A stretch of 64,000 nt of DNA, from NCBI RefSeq assembly GCF_021172165.1, contig NZ_CP089096.1, positions 186,001-250,000 on the forward strand, given 5' to 3'. Below, one piece after another: positions 51,037 to 59,767 of the stretch. The notes under the pieces were generated by a model that did no database searches, was not told the DNA's origin, and was given only the letters and a program-made list of their open reading frames with translations. Both the position numbers and the translations under genes were made by a program. The DNA comes from Flavobacterium channae. Its GTDB lineage: Bacteria > Bacteroidota > Bacteroidia > Flavobacteriales > Flavobacteriaceae. Within the stretch, counting starts at the first letter, position 1; each line of letters starts with the position of its first letter.

Positions 51037-53481
51037 TTAATTTTTGTAAAAAATTCTTTTAACACGTTGCGAAATTCCAGTTAAAATTTCATACGGAATC
51101 GTTCCAATTACACTTGCCATCTCTGTTACTTTTGGATTTTTTCCAAAAACAATCACTTCATCTCCCGTTTTACATGAAATGTTCGTAATATCTACCATCA
51201 TCATGTCCATACATATTGATCCTAAAATGGTTGCTTTTTGATTATTGATGGTAACAAAACCTTTTTCATTGCCCCAAGCTCTTCGAATGCCATCGGCATA
51301 ACCAATAGGAATTGTAGCGACTTTCATTTTTTGAGTTACTCGAAATCTTCGACTGTAACCAATGCTTTCTTCAGGTAAGACTTCTCTGATTTGGGAAATG
51401 ATGGTTTTTAAAGTGCTCACATTTTCCAACACTTTCAATTCTTGTTCCGAATTTCCAATACCATACAAACCAATACCTAATCTCACCATTTCCATCTGTT
51501 TTTCAGCATAATTGAAAATTCCAGATGTGTTTAAAATATGGCGAATTGGTTTTGAAGGCAATACTTTTTCTAATTCGGAATACATCGCATCAAAACGTTT
51601 AAATTGTAATTTCGTGAAGTCATCAAATTGCAAATCATCACTCGCTGTTAAATGCGAAAACACGCTTTTCACCTTAACGAAATTGTTGTTTTTCAGCAAA
51701 GAACACAACTCGTCAATCAAATGCGGTTCAAATCCTAAGCGATGCATGCCCGTATCTAATTTTATATGAATTGGATAATGCGAAATATTTTGGTGTTGCG
51801 CAATTTTTAAAAAGGCTTGTAAACCCGTAATCGAATAAATTTCGGGTTCTAAATTATAGGCAATCATGGCTCTAAAACTACTGTTTTCAGGATTTAAAAC
51901 CATAATTGGAGTCGTAATTCCGGCTTTTCGTAATTCGATGCCTTCATCGGCAAAAGCCACGCCTAAATAATCGACTTTATGATGTTCGAGCAATTTGGCA
52001 ATTTCGTAACCGCCATTTCCATACCCAAACGCTTTCACCATGACCATAATTTTGGTATCTGGTTTTAGTTTGGATTTGTAGAAATTCAAGTTGTGACTAA
52101 TTGCATCGAGGTTAATTTCTAAAATGGTTTCATGATTTTTCTCTTCCAATAAAACTACAATTTCATGAAAGTTAAATCCGCGAGCACCTTTTACTAATAT
52201 GGTTTCGTTTTGAAACGATTGCATGTTGAATTGCTGTAAAAATTCTTGCGTAGTGGCAAACGAAATCACATTTGGTAAATCGTTCAATTGTTTTCCGATG
52301 GTTTCCCCAATGGTAATAATACGCTCGATTTTATTTTTCGAAAGCAATTGTTTCACCTGGTTGTAAAGTGTTTCAACGGCAATGCCACTCGAAAAAATAT
52401 CCGATAATATAATGGTTTTTTTATCGTGTAATTTTTGTTGTTCTAAGAAATCCAATGCAATTTTCAATGATTGATAATCTACGGAATAACTATCATCGAT
52501 TACTAAACAATTATTGATGCCTTTTTTGGCTTGAAGTCTTAATTCTACTGGATATAATTCGGCAATACGATTTTGGATAAACGCAATTTCTTCGCCTAAA
52601 AACAGCATGAAATTCACGCAAGTAATTACATTTTCAATCGAATTTTCATCGGAAAACGGAATAGTTACAGTAAAAGAGTTCTCGTTGTTTTTGAAAGTCA
52701 ATTCGGTTTTACCATTTTCAATTTTCTTCGAAACGAAAAGATTCGCGCTTTCATCCGAAAAACTCCAAGTATGTTTTTGACTGTTTTCTGGAAGTAAAAC
52801 TTCAATTTCAGCATTTTTTTCCAAGAAAATATCGGAACAATTTTCAAAAAGTTGGATTTTCTCTTTGATTTTTTCTTCACGATTGGAAAAACCTTCGTCA
52901 TGAACCGAACCAATATTCGTTAAAACGCCGTATTTCGGTTGAATTATCTGTTCTAAATTTGACATTTCATTGGGTAACGAAATTCCAGCTTCAAAAATTC
53001 CTAAATCATAATTGCCTTCAATCGCTAAAATTGATAAGGGAACGCCGACTTGCGAATTATAACTTTTCGGATTTCGAACAATCAAATGATTGGGACTTAA
53101 TAAGAAATTTAACCATTCTTTTACGATGGTTTTTCCGTTGCTTCCGGTAATTCCCACAAATGGAAAATCGAATTGTTTTCGATAGCCAATCGCAGTTTGT
53201 TGTAGTGCTTTTAACGAATTTTCAACGATAATGAAATTCGCTTTTTCGTATAAATGCTCTGGAATATTTTCGACCACAAAATAACGAACGCCTTTTGCAA
53301 TCAACTCTTCCAAATATAAATGGGCATCGTGATTTTGTCCTTTGATAGCAAAAAACAAAGTGTTGCTTCCATTTTGTAATGAACGGCTGTCAATCGAAAT
53401 ATGACTTGCGGTAAACTCAGTCGAATTTCCGTGAAAAACGCCTTTACAAAACGAAATAATATGAGTTAAGTTGAGGTTCAA
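51037..53481 (-). CDS. bifunctional UDP-MurNAc-tripeptide:D-Ala-D-Ala ligase / alanine racemase (MurF-Alr fusion)
   Basis: 814 residues. The N-terminal MurF half (about 1-445) has the ATP loop GITGSNGKT (110-118) and SIDSRSLQNGSNTLFFAIKG. The C-terminal Alr half has PLP Lys483 in VMVKAFGYGNG, SIGYSRRF (second catalytic Tyr region) and IPIGYADGIRR. The fusion makes D-Ala and adds D-Ala-D-Ala to the peptidoglycan precursor, and is characteristic of Bacteroidota. The start is TTG (53481-53479), one base after the tdk stop (TAA-A-TTG); no ATG precedes the conserved region. Confidence 0.95.
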   Translation of the reverse strand: MNLNLTHIISFCKGVFHGNSTEFTASHISIDSRSLQNGSNTLFFAIKGQNHDAHLYLEELIAKGVRYFVVENIPEHLYEKANFIIVENSLKALQQTAIGYRKQFDFPFVGITGSNGKTIVKEWLNFLLSPNHLIVRNPKSYNSQVGVPLSILAIEGNYDLGIFEAGISLPNEMSNLEQIIQPKYGVLTNIGSVHDEGFSNREEKIKEKIQLFENCSDIFLEKNAEIEVLLPENSQKHTWSFSDESANLFVSKKIENGKTELTFKNNENSFTVTIPFSDENSIENVITCVNFMLFLGEEIAFIQNRIAELYPVELRLQAKKGINNCLVIDDSYSVDYQSLKIALDFLEQQKLHDKKTIILSDIFSSGIAVETLYNQVKQLLSKNKIERIITIGETIGKQLNDLPNVISFATTQEFLQQFNMQSFQNETILVKGARGFNFHEIVVLLEEKNHETILEINLDAISHNLNFYKSKLKPDTKIMVMVKAFGYGNGGYEIAKLLEHHKVDYLGVAFADEGIELRKAGITTPIMVLNPENSSFRAMIAYNLEPEIYSITGLQAFLKIAQHQNISHYPIHIKLDTGMHRLGFEPHLIDELCSLLKNNNFVKVKSVFSHLTASDDLQFDDFTKLQFKRFDAMYSELEKVLPSKPIRHILNTSGIFNYAEKQMEMVRLGIGLYGIGNSEQELKVLENVSTLKTIISQIREVLPEESIGYSRRFRVTQKMKVATIPIGYADGIRRAWGNEKGFVTINNQKATILGSICMDMMMVDITNISCKTGDEVIVFGKNPKVTEMASVIGTIPYEILTGISQRVKRIFYKN

Positions 53482-53482
53482 T

Positions 53483-54115
53483 TTATTGATTATCGTCTTT
53501 TTGCTTGTTTACAATTTCAACATCTTTCACTTCCATGTTTTCTCGGATAGCTTTAAAATAAGCGGCACGGCTCAATGGTTCGTATTCTTCAGTTTCCCCT
53601 AGCATTACCAGTCTTTTATCATCAGACTTTCTAAAACTATAATGTGCCAAATTTCCAGTACGAGTACAAACGGCATGTACTTTAGTAACGTATTCAGCCG
53701 TTGCCATTAGTGCTGGCATTGGTCCAAAAGGATTTCCTTTAAAGTCCATATCTAGTCCGGCAACAATAACTCGAATTCCCGAATTGGCCAAATCGTTACA
53801 AACAGCAACAATTTCTTCATCGAAAAATTGAGCTTCGTCAATACCTACAACATCGCAACCTTGTGCTAAAATTCGAATATTTTCTGCTGCAGGAACTGGA
53901 GTAGAACGAATTTCATTTCGGTTGTGCGAAACTACCATTTCATCGTCATAACGAGTATCTACTGCAGGTTTAAAAATTTCGACTTTTTGTTTGGCAAATT
54001 GAGCTCGTTTTAATCGGCGGATTAGTTCTTCGGTTTTGCCCGAAAACATGGAGCCACAAATTACTTCAATCCAACCAAATTGTTCTTGCTGATTTACGGT
54101 ATTTTCGAGAAACAT
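53483..54115 (-). CDS. tdk: thymidine kinase (type II)
   Basis: 210 residues. P-loop GSMFSGKT (21-28), Walker B-like GIDEAQFFDEEIV (catalytic Glu after Asp), lasso region with GNLAHYSFRKS and Cys in HAVCTRTG (zinc site looks partial). Salvages thymidine to dTMP. First gene before murF-alr; coupled through the TAA-A-TTG junction. Own divergent promoter. Confidence 0.95.
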   Translation of the reverse strand: MFLENTVNQQEQFGWIEVICGSMFSGKTEELIRRLKRAQFAKQKVEIFKPAVDTRYDDEMVVSHNRNEIRSTPVPAAENIRILAQGCDVVGIDEAQFFDEEIVAVCNDLANSGIRVIVAGLDMDFKGNPFGPMPALMATAEYVTKVHAVCTRTGNLAHYSFRKSDDKRLVMLGETEEYEPLSRAAYFKAIRENMEVKDVEIVNKQKDDNQ

Positions 54116-54150
54116 TTTGTATCTTTCGTACGTTAAAAATTATTTTCTGC

Positions 54151-54158
54151 TACATTTG
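54151..54158 (+). promoter_or_regulatory. -7 promoter element for the acidic protein-rsmI unit
   Basis: TACATTTG (TAnnTTTG), 58 nt before the ATG at 54217. Confidence 0.55.
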
Positions 54159-54167
54159 TAAGCAAAA

Positions 54168-54175
54168 CAAAAATA
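54168..54175 (-). promoter_or_regulatory. -7 promoter element for tdk-murF/alr
   Basis: TATTTTTG on the minus strand, 52 nt before the tdk ATG. The predicted start sites of the two divergent transcripts lie within a few bases. Confidence 0.5.
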
Positions 54176-54216
54176 GTAAAAAACAATCGATATAGTAAAC
54201 GCTACAGCCTAAAGTT

Positions 54217-55167
54217 ATGAAGAAAAGAGTAACCGCTGAATTAATCAGTATTGCACACCGAATTTTAAAGTTAAAAAACCATTCAGAAACGGTTCAATTA
54301 CAACAAGAAGCCAAAAACTTGTACGATCAATTGACGATTTTGCGTTTTTATGAAGAAAATTTCGAATTGGTAAAAAATGAAATTTCAGAGGAAGTTCTTG
54401 AAGCTAAATTAGAAGATAAAAAAGTGGATGTTTTTGAACAACCAATTCCTGTTGTGGATGAAGTTGTGGCTGCAAAAGAAGAAGTTGTAGTAAACGAACC
54501 TGTAGCAGAAGAAAAAGAAGAAGAAACTCCGATTGCGGAAGAAAAAATTGTGGTTGCAGAACTAATTGTAGAAGATGATGAAGAGGAAGAAGAAGTTTTG
54601 ATGACGGCAATTGAAGAAGAAATTATAGAAGAAGAGCCTGTTGTAGAAACACCAAAAGCAGAAGAGCCAGCGGCTAAACAAATATCTTTTGAAGATTTAC
54701 TAGTACACGATTACAAAGAATTGGATTTTGTAAAAGTAGAAGATGTGCCGGCTGAAGTAGAAAAAGCAAACGATACAATTTTTGAAGCAGTTGAAACTGT
54801 AAAAGAAGAAGTAGAAGAAGTTGCAATTCCTGAGCCTGTTGCTGAAGCGCCAAAAGTGTTAGAAGAAGAAGTAAAAGCAACGGCTGAAAAAGTTGTAGCT
54901 CAAGAATCTAAAATAAGTTCACTAAACGACAGATTAAACAAAGCAATTTCGTTTGGTTTAAATGATAGAATTGGATTTGAGAAAAAACTTTTTGGTGGTA
55001 ATCCAGATGATTTTAACAGAGTAATCTCGCAATTAAATACGTTTGATAGTTTTGAAGAAGCAAAAGCGTTTGTTCAAGATTTTGTTAAGCCAGATTATAA
55101 CAATTGGGAAGGAAATGAAGAGTTTGAAACACGTTTTATGGAAATTATCGAGAAAAAGTTTTCGTAA
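54217..55167 (+). CDS. acidic low-complexity protein upstream of rsmI, function unknown
   Basis: 316 residues. N-terminal helix (about 1-60, KRVTAELISIAHRILKLKNH), a very Glu/Val/Ala-rich middle (about 65-235, e.g. EEKEEETPIAEEKIVV), and a conserved-looking C-terminal domain (about 240-316: SSLNDRLNKAISFGLNDRIG, FGGNPDDFNRVISQLNTFDS). No signal peptide. The linker looks disordered. rsmI starts immediately after its stop (TAA then ATG), so translation is coupled. Bacteroidota-type protein; role unknown. Confidence 0.75.
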   Translation: MKKRVTAELISIAHRILKLKNHSETVQLQQEAKNLYDQLTILRFYEENFELVKNEISEEVLEAKLEDKKVDVFEQPIPVVDEVVAAKEEVVVNEPVAEEKEEETPIAEEKIVVAELIVEDDEEEEEVLMTAIEEEIIEEEPVVETPKAEEPAAKQISFEDLLVHDYKELDFVKVEDVPAEVEKANDTIFEAVETVKEEVEEVAIPEPVAEAPKVLEEEVKATAEKVVAQESKISSLNDRLNKAISFGLNDRIGFEKKLFGGNPDDFNRVISQLNTFDSFEEAKAFVQDFVKPDYNNWEGNEEFETRFMEIIEKKFS

Positions 55168-55839
55168 ATGGGTAAATTATTCATAGTTCCTACGCCAATT
55201 GGTAATTTAGAAGACATGACTTTTAGAGCGATTAAAGTTTTGAAAGAAGTCGATTTAATTTTAGCAGAAGACACGCGTACTAGCGGAAAATTGCTAAAGC
55301 ACTTCGAAATTGCTACGCACATGCACAGTCACCACATGCACAACGAACACAAAACCGTTGAAAATTTGGTAAAACGATTGCAAGCAGGTGAAACCATTGC
55401 ATTAATTAGCGATGCAGGAACACCAGCCATTTCCGATCCAGGTTTTTTACTTACACGAGCTTGTGTAGAAAATGGCGTTGAAGTTGAATGTTTGCCTGGA
55501 GCAACTGCTTTTGTACCGGCTTTGGTAAATAGCGGTTTACCAAACGATAAGTTTGTTTTCGAAGGATTTTTACCTGATAAAAAAGGAAGGCAAACCCGAT
55601 TTTTAGCCTTACAAGAAGAATATCGCACCATGATTTTCTATGTATCGCCACACAAATTAAACAAAACCTTAGCCGAATTTGTACAATATTTCGGTGCCGA
55701 CAGACCCGTTTCGGTTTCCAGAGAATTATCAAAATTACACGAAGAAACCGTAAGAGGAACTGCCGAAGAAGTACTAAAACATTTTGAAGCGAAACCAGCT
55801 AAAGGCGAAATTGTGGTTTGTGTTGGCGGGAAAAAATAG
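55168..55839 (+). CDS. rsmI: 16S rRNA (cytidine-1402-2'-O)-methyltransferase
   Basis: 223 residues, tetrapyrrole-methylase fold. KLFIVPTPIGNLEDMTFRAI, AEDTRTSGKLLKHF, ISDAGTPAISDPGFLL (SAM site), LPGATAFVPALVNSGLP and FVFEGFLPDKKGRQ are the RsmI signature. Methylates C1402 of 16S rRNA. Shorter than the E. coli enzyme, lacking its C-terminal extension, as usual in this phylum. Zero-gap junction with the acidic protein gene. Confidence 0.96.
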   Translation: MGKLFIVPTPIGNLEDMTFRAIKVLKEVDLILAEDTRTSGKLLKHFEIATHMHSHHMHNEHKTVENLVKRLQAGETIALISDAGTPAISDPGFLLTRACVENGVEVECLPGATAFVPALVNSGLPNDKFVFEGFLPDKKGRQTRFLALQEEYRTMIFYVSPHKLNKTLAEFVQYFGADRPVSVSRELSKLHEETVRGTAEEVLKHFEAKPAKGEIVVCVGGKK

Positions 55840-55842
55840 TAA

Positions 55843-55870
55843 TCAGTGTTCTGTCTTCAGTCATTAGTTA
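55843..55870. repeat. degenerate 7-bp tandem repeat, TCAGTCT-like x4
   Basis: TCAGTGT, TCTGTCT, TCAGTCA, TTAGTTA in register directly after rsmI. Confidence 0.6.
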
Positions 55871-55887
55871 TATAATATTAGAAAAAT

Positions 55888-55917
55888 TTTAAACAATTAA
55901 ACTTTAAACAGTTTAAC
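55888..55917. repeat. 15-bp direct repeat x2
   Basis: TTTAAACAATTAAAC (55888-55902) followed without a gap by TTTAAACAGTTTAAC (55903-55917), ending 6 nt before the OsmC-like ATG. Confidence 0.75.
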
Positions 55918-55923
55918 CAAAAA

Positions 55924-56346
55924 ATGGATACACACAACATAACTACTACCTGGAAAGGTAAAATGCAATTTGAATCCACTAATCCAAGTGGCGATGTTAT
56001 TTCAATAGATGCTGGTTCTGAAAACGGAGGAGAAGGAAAAGGCTTGCGTCCAAAAGCGTTGATGTTATCTGCTTTAGCAGGTTGTACAGGTTTAGACGTA
56101 GCTTCTTTAATGGAAAAAATGAAGTTAGAAGTGACCGATTTTAAGATTGAAACTTCTGGCGAATTAACTGAAGAACATCCAAAAATCTATCATAAAGTAA
56201 AAGTGGATTATCATTTTTATGGTCCTAATTTAGATCAGAAAAAATTAGAAAAAGCAGTCAATTTATCAGTTGATAAATATTGTGGCGTTATGGAAATGTT
56301 CCGTCAGTTTGCTAAAGTTGAAGTCGAAATTTTTTATCACGATTAA
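55924..56346 (+). CDS. OsmC family protein
   Basis: 140 residues. Redox Cys in LSALAGCTGLDVASLMEKM and a second Cys in SVDKYCGVMEMFRQ match the two-Cys OsmC/Ohr fold, with GSENGGEGKGLRPKALMLSA before the first. Probably reduces organic or inorganic hydroperoxides, or is an OsmC-like protein of unknown substrate. The HopJ-like gene starts 3 nt after the stop. Confidence 0.88.
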   Translation: MDTHNITTTWKGKMQFESTNPSGDVISIDAGSENGGEGKGLRPKALMLSALAGCTGLDVASLMEKMKLEVTDFKIETSGELTEEHPKIYHKVKVDYHFYGPNLDQKKLEKAVNLSVDKYCGVMEMFRQFAKVEVEIFYHD

Positions 56347-56349
56347 ATA

Positions 56350-56682
56350 ATGACAATAGCTGAACTTATTACTAAAGTAAAACAATCAGAAGTGTTTCCA
56401 TTTGCTGAGGTTATCAAAACAATTGATGCAAATTATTCTTTTACACCAACATTTTTTAAAAATGGCGATGTGGTAAACGAAGAAAATCAAAATAATGGTT
56501 CTTGTAAAGTGTTTTCATTTGCAAAAATGCAGCATTTAACAAAAGAAGAAACACTTTTTCTTTTTGGTGAACATTATCAAAAAGTACTTGAAACACCTAA
56601 TGATTCAGATCATCAAAACATTCGAAATTTTATGAATTTTGGTTGGGACGGAATCGTGTTTGAAAAAGAAGCACTTTCGTAA
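56350..56682 (+). CDS. HopJ type III effector-like protein (PF08888 family)
   Basis: 110 residues. FAEVIKTIDANYSFTPTFFK, NEENQNNGSCKVFSFAKMQH and RNFMNFGWDGIVFEKEAL fit the HopJ family as I know it. Despite the name, members are widespread in bacteria without type III secretion; an effector role is not suggested here. Cytoplasmic, operon with the OsmC-like gene. Confidence 0.82.
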   Translation: MTIAELITKVKQSEVFPFAEVIKTIDANYSFTPTFFKNGDVVNEENQNNGSCKVFSFAKMQHLTKEETLFLFGEHYQKVLETPNDSDHQNIRNFMNFGWDGIVFEKEALS

Positions 56683-56688
56683 TTATTT

Positions 56689-56716
56689 GTCATTTTCAAC
56701 CAAAAGGAGAAATCAC
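56689..56716. repeat. half copy of the GTCATTTCGAC element
   Basis: Reads GTCATTTTCAACCAAAAGGA followed by GAAATCACAT, resembling the left arm of the element at 42651-42720 (GTCATTTCGAC, then GGAGAAATCACAT). The right arm is missing. Confidence 0.55.
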
Positions 56717-56779
56717 ATCTTGCAATTGAAAAATTGTTATACCTTTGTCATTCAATTATATAAGCCAAAATAAGTTATT

Positions 56780-56800
56780 CATAATTCATAATTCGTAATT
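56780..56800. repeat. 7-bp tandem repeat, CATAATT x3
   Basis: CATAATT, CATAATT, CGTAATT just before the recJ start at 56806. Confidence 0.75.
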
Positions 56801-56805
56801 AAACT

Positions 56806-58506
56806 ATGCGTTGGAATCAAAAAGTAAAGCCAAATCCAGAAAAAGTAAAAGCCATTCAGCAAGCACTTCAAGTTGACGAAATCATCGCAACTTTATTAGT
56901 TCAACGAGGTGTTGAAACCTTCGAACAAGCCAAAACATTTTTTCGTCCCACATTAGCCGATTTGCATAATCCGTATTTGATGAAAGATATGGACAAAGCG
57001 GTGGCGCGAATAGAATTAGCCATAGCAAATAATGAAAATATTTTAGTTTTCGGCGATTATGATGTCGACGGAACTACTGCAGTTTCATTAGTGTCGAGTT
57101 ATTTAAGAAGTTTTTATCCGAATGTTGCTACTTATATTCCCGATAGATATGCGGAAGGTTACGGCATTTCGTATATGGGAATTGATTTTGCCGAAGACAA
57201 TGACGTGAGTTTGATAATCGCTTTGGATTGCGGAATCAAATCGATAGATCATGTGAATTATGCTAAAGCAAAAAATATCGATTTTATCATTTGCGACCAC
57301 CATCGACCAGGTGATGTTTTACCAGATGCAGTTGCAGTTTTAGATCCAAAACGCGAAGATTGTTCGTATCCGTATGACGAATTATGTGGTTGTGGTGTTG
57401 GTTTTAAATTGATTCAAGCATTAGCAGAAAATAGAAACCAAACTATTGAAGATTTGGTCATGTATTTGGATTTAGTGGCAACAGCCATTGCTGCCGATAT
57501 TGTTCCAATTACGGGAGAAAATCGGGTGTTGGCGAAGTTTGGATTAGAAGTAATTAATTCCAATCCACGACCTGGAATAAAAGCGTTAATTCAGAATGTA
57601 AAAAAGCAAGTTTTAACCATTACCGATGTGGTTTTTATTGTAGCACCTCGAATAAATGCTGCTGGAAGAATTAAGCATGGAAATGAAGCGGTTGCCTTAT
57701 TAACGGAATATAACTTAGATCAGGCAGAACAATTTGCTTCGGAAATTGAACAACACAATTCTGACAGAAAAGACCTTGATAAACAAATAACGAAAGAAGC
57801 GTTACTTCAAATAGAAGAAAATAACGAGCAAAGTCGATTTTCAACGGTTGTGTACCAAGAAAATTGGCATAAAGGTGTCATCGGAATTGTCGCTTCAAGA
57901 TTAGTAGAAAATTATTACCGACCAACGATTGTTTTTACAAAAAGTGGCGAAAAATTAGCTGCTTCGGCACGCTCGGTAAAAGACTTTGATATTTATAATG
58001 CATTAGAAGCATGTGCTGAACATTTGGAGCAATTTGGTGGACACATGTATGCTGCTGGAATGACTTTGAAAGAAGAAAATTACGATAATTTCAAGCAAGC
58101 TTTTGAAAAAGTAGTGAATGATACGATTCATCCCGATTTGTTGATTCCTGAAATTTCGTATGATGCTGAAATTGAATTATCAGAAATCAATCCGAAGTTA
58201 ATGCGATTGTTAAAACAGTTTGAACCTTTTGGGCCTGAAAACATGACGCCTTTATTTTTGATTAAAAATGTAAATGATACAGGTTATCCAAAATTATTAG
58301 GTCAAGATGATGAGCATTTAAAACTATATATTCAGCAAAATAACTCTGAAAAATTTGGAGCAATCGGATTTAAATTGGGCTCTAAATTGGAAGTTGTTAA
58401 AAATTCATCAAAATTCGATGCAATTGTATCTTTAGAGGAAAATGAATGGCGCGATGTTGTAACTTTGCAACTTCAATTACGAGATATTCGTCCGTCAAAT
58501 GGCTAG
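56806..58506 (+). CDS. recJ: single-stranded-DNA-specific exonuclease RecJ
   Basis: 566 residues, standard. DHH-family phosphoesterase: motif I GDYDVDGTTA (83-92), motif III DHH (164-166, IICDHHRPGD), then a DHHA1 domain with RINAAGRIKHG and the GGHMYAAGM motif. C-terminal OB-like domain. 5'-3' ssDNA exonuclease of recombination and repair. Overlaps the MFS gene by 8 nt. Confidence 0.96.
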   Translation: MRWNQKVKPNPEKVKAIQQALQVDEIIATLLVQRGVETFEQAKTFFRPTLADLHNPYLMKDMDKAVARIELAIANNENILVFGDYDVDGTTAVSLVSSYLRSFYPNVATYIPDRYAEGYGISYMGIDFAEDNDVSLIIALDCGIKSIDHVNYAKAKNIDFIICDHHRPGDVLPDAVAVLDPKREDCSYPYDELCGCGVGFKLIQALAENRNQTIEDLVMYLDLVATAIAADIVPITGENRVLAKFGLEVINSNPRPGIKALIQNVKKQVLTITDVVFIVAPRINAAGRIKHGNEAVALLTEYNLDQAEQFASEIEQHNSDRKDLDKQITKEALLQIEENNEQSRFSTVVYQENWHKGVIGIVASRLVENYYRPTIVFTKSGEKLAASARSVKDFDIYNALEACAEHLEQFGGHMYAAGMTLKEENYDNFKQAFEKVVNDTIHPDLLIPEISYDAEIELSEINPKLMRLLKQFEPFGPENMTPLFLIKNVNDTGYPKLLGQDDEHLKLYIQQNNSEKFGAIGFKLGSKLEVVKNSSKFDAIVSLEENEWRDVVTLQLQLRDIRPSNG

Positions 58507-59767
58507 AAAAGACCCTTACGCAGCATTACGATTTAAAGAGTTTAGATTATTTTTAGCAATGCGATTTGCATTGGTTTTCGCTTGGTCAATGCAATTTGTT
58601 ATTATCGAATGGGAAGTGTATAGTTTAACTAAAAATCCACTTTCTCTTGGTATTATTGGTTTAATGGAAATTATTCCTGCTGTTGCAATGGCTTTGTTTG
58701 CTGGTCATGTTGTAGATCAAAATGAAAAGAAAAGCTTGCTTGTAAAATGTTTAATTGGATTTTCAATAGTAAGTTTGGGCTTGTTTCTTATAACCGTTCC
58801 TGAATTGATTTCGAGTTTATCAAAAGCTACCATACTTTGGGTTATTTATGCTTTGGTTTTTTTAGGTGGTTTGGTTAGAGCTTTTATTGGACCAACAGTT
58901 TTTTCATTACTTTCCTTAATTGTTCCAAAGAAAAATTATCCTAACGCGGCTACTTGGAGTAGTTCTACTTGGCAATTAGCGGCTATGTTTGGTCCTGCAC
59001 TTGCTGGTTTTTCAATCGGTATTATTGGGGTGCATTGGTCAATGTGTTTGGTTTTTGCTTGTACAATAATAGCCTTATTATTATTGTCTCAAATTTCCAA
59101 AAAACCAATTTTGAATCCTAAAATTGGAGAACCTATTTTTCAAAGTTTGAAAGAAGGAGTGAAATTCGTTTTTAACAATAAAACAATTTTAGGCGCTATT
59201 TCTCTTGATATGTTTGCCGTTTTGTTTGGTGGTGCTGTTGCATTGCTTCCAATTTTCGCACAAGATATTTTAAAAGTGGGTTCGGAAGGATTTGGCGTGC
59301 TTCGTGCAGCACCAGCCGTTGGTTCTATTATAACAATGTTAGCAGCAGCTTATTTTTCATTAAACAAAAATGCAGGCATTAAGTTACTAACTGCAATTTT
59401 TATATTCGGATTGTGTATTATAGTTTTTGGATTGTCTGAAATTTTCTGGGTTTCTGTATTGGCTTTATTTTTAAGTGGAGTAGCAGATGGAGTTTCGGTT
59501 GTAATTAGAAATACTATTTTGCAATTGCATACACCAGATAATATGCGTGGAAGAGTTTCTTCTGTAAATTCAATTTTTGTAGGTTCTTCAAATGAATTAG
59601 GTGCTTTTGAAAGTGGTGTTACAGCCAAATTAATGGGCGTTGTTAGAGCTGTTGTTTTTGGTGGTTGCATGACAATAGGAACGGTGTTTGTCACCGCACT
59701 TATTTCGCCATCTTTTAGAAACTTAGATCTTGAAAAAGAAATAGAAGAATTGGAAAAAGCAGACTAG
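58499..59767 (+). CDS. major facilitator superfamily transporter
   Basis: 422 residues, about 12 TM helices. MFS_3/enterobactin-exporter-like pattern: AMRFALVFAWSMQFVIIEWE, AGHVVDQNEKKSLL (loop 2-3 motif A), ATWSSSTWQLAAMFGPALAG and NTILQLHTPDNMRGRVSSVN. Exporter by fold; substrate unknown. Starts inside the recJ 3' end and its stop interlocks with lpxH in CTAG. Confidence 0.88.
   Translation: MARKDPYAALRFKEFRLFLAMRFALVFAWSMQFVIIEWEVYSLTKNPLSLGIIGLMEIIPAVAMALFAGHVVDQNEKKSLLVKCLIGFSIVSLGLFLITVPELISSLSKATILWVIYALVFLGGLVRAFIGPTVFSLLSLIVPKKNYPNAATWSSSTWQLAAMFGPALAGFSIGIIGVHWSMCLVFACTIIALLLLSQISKKPILNPKIGEPIFQSLKEGVKFVFNNKTILGAISLDMFAVLFGGAVALLPIFAQDILKVGSEGFGVLRAAPAVGSIITMLAAAYFSLNKNAGIKLLTAIFIFGLCIIVFGLSEIFWVSVLALFLSGVADGVSVVIRNTILQLHTPDNMRGRVSSVNSIFVGSSNELGAFESGVTAKLMGVVRAVVFGGCMTIGTVFVTALISPSFRNLDLEKEIEELEKAD

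Noticed and set aside
54404..54880. Leu-rich minus-strand ORFs opposite the acidic protein gene
   Set aside because: Poly-Leu arises from reading Glu/Val/Ala codons backwards; no start context.
56350..56682. Type III secretion effector
   Set aside because: The HopJ family name is historical; no type III secretion genes are present and homologues are general bacterial proteins.
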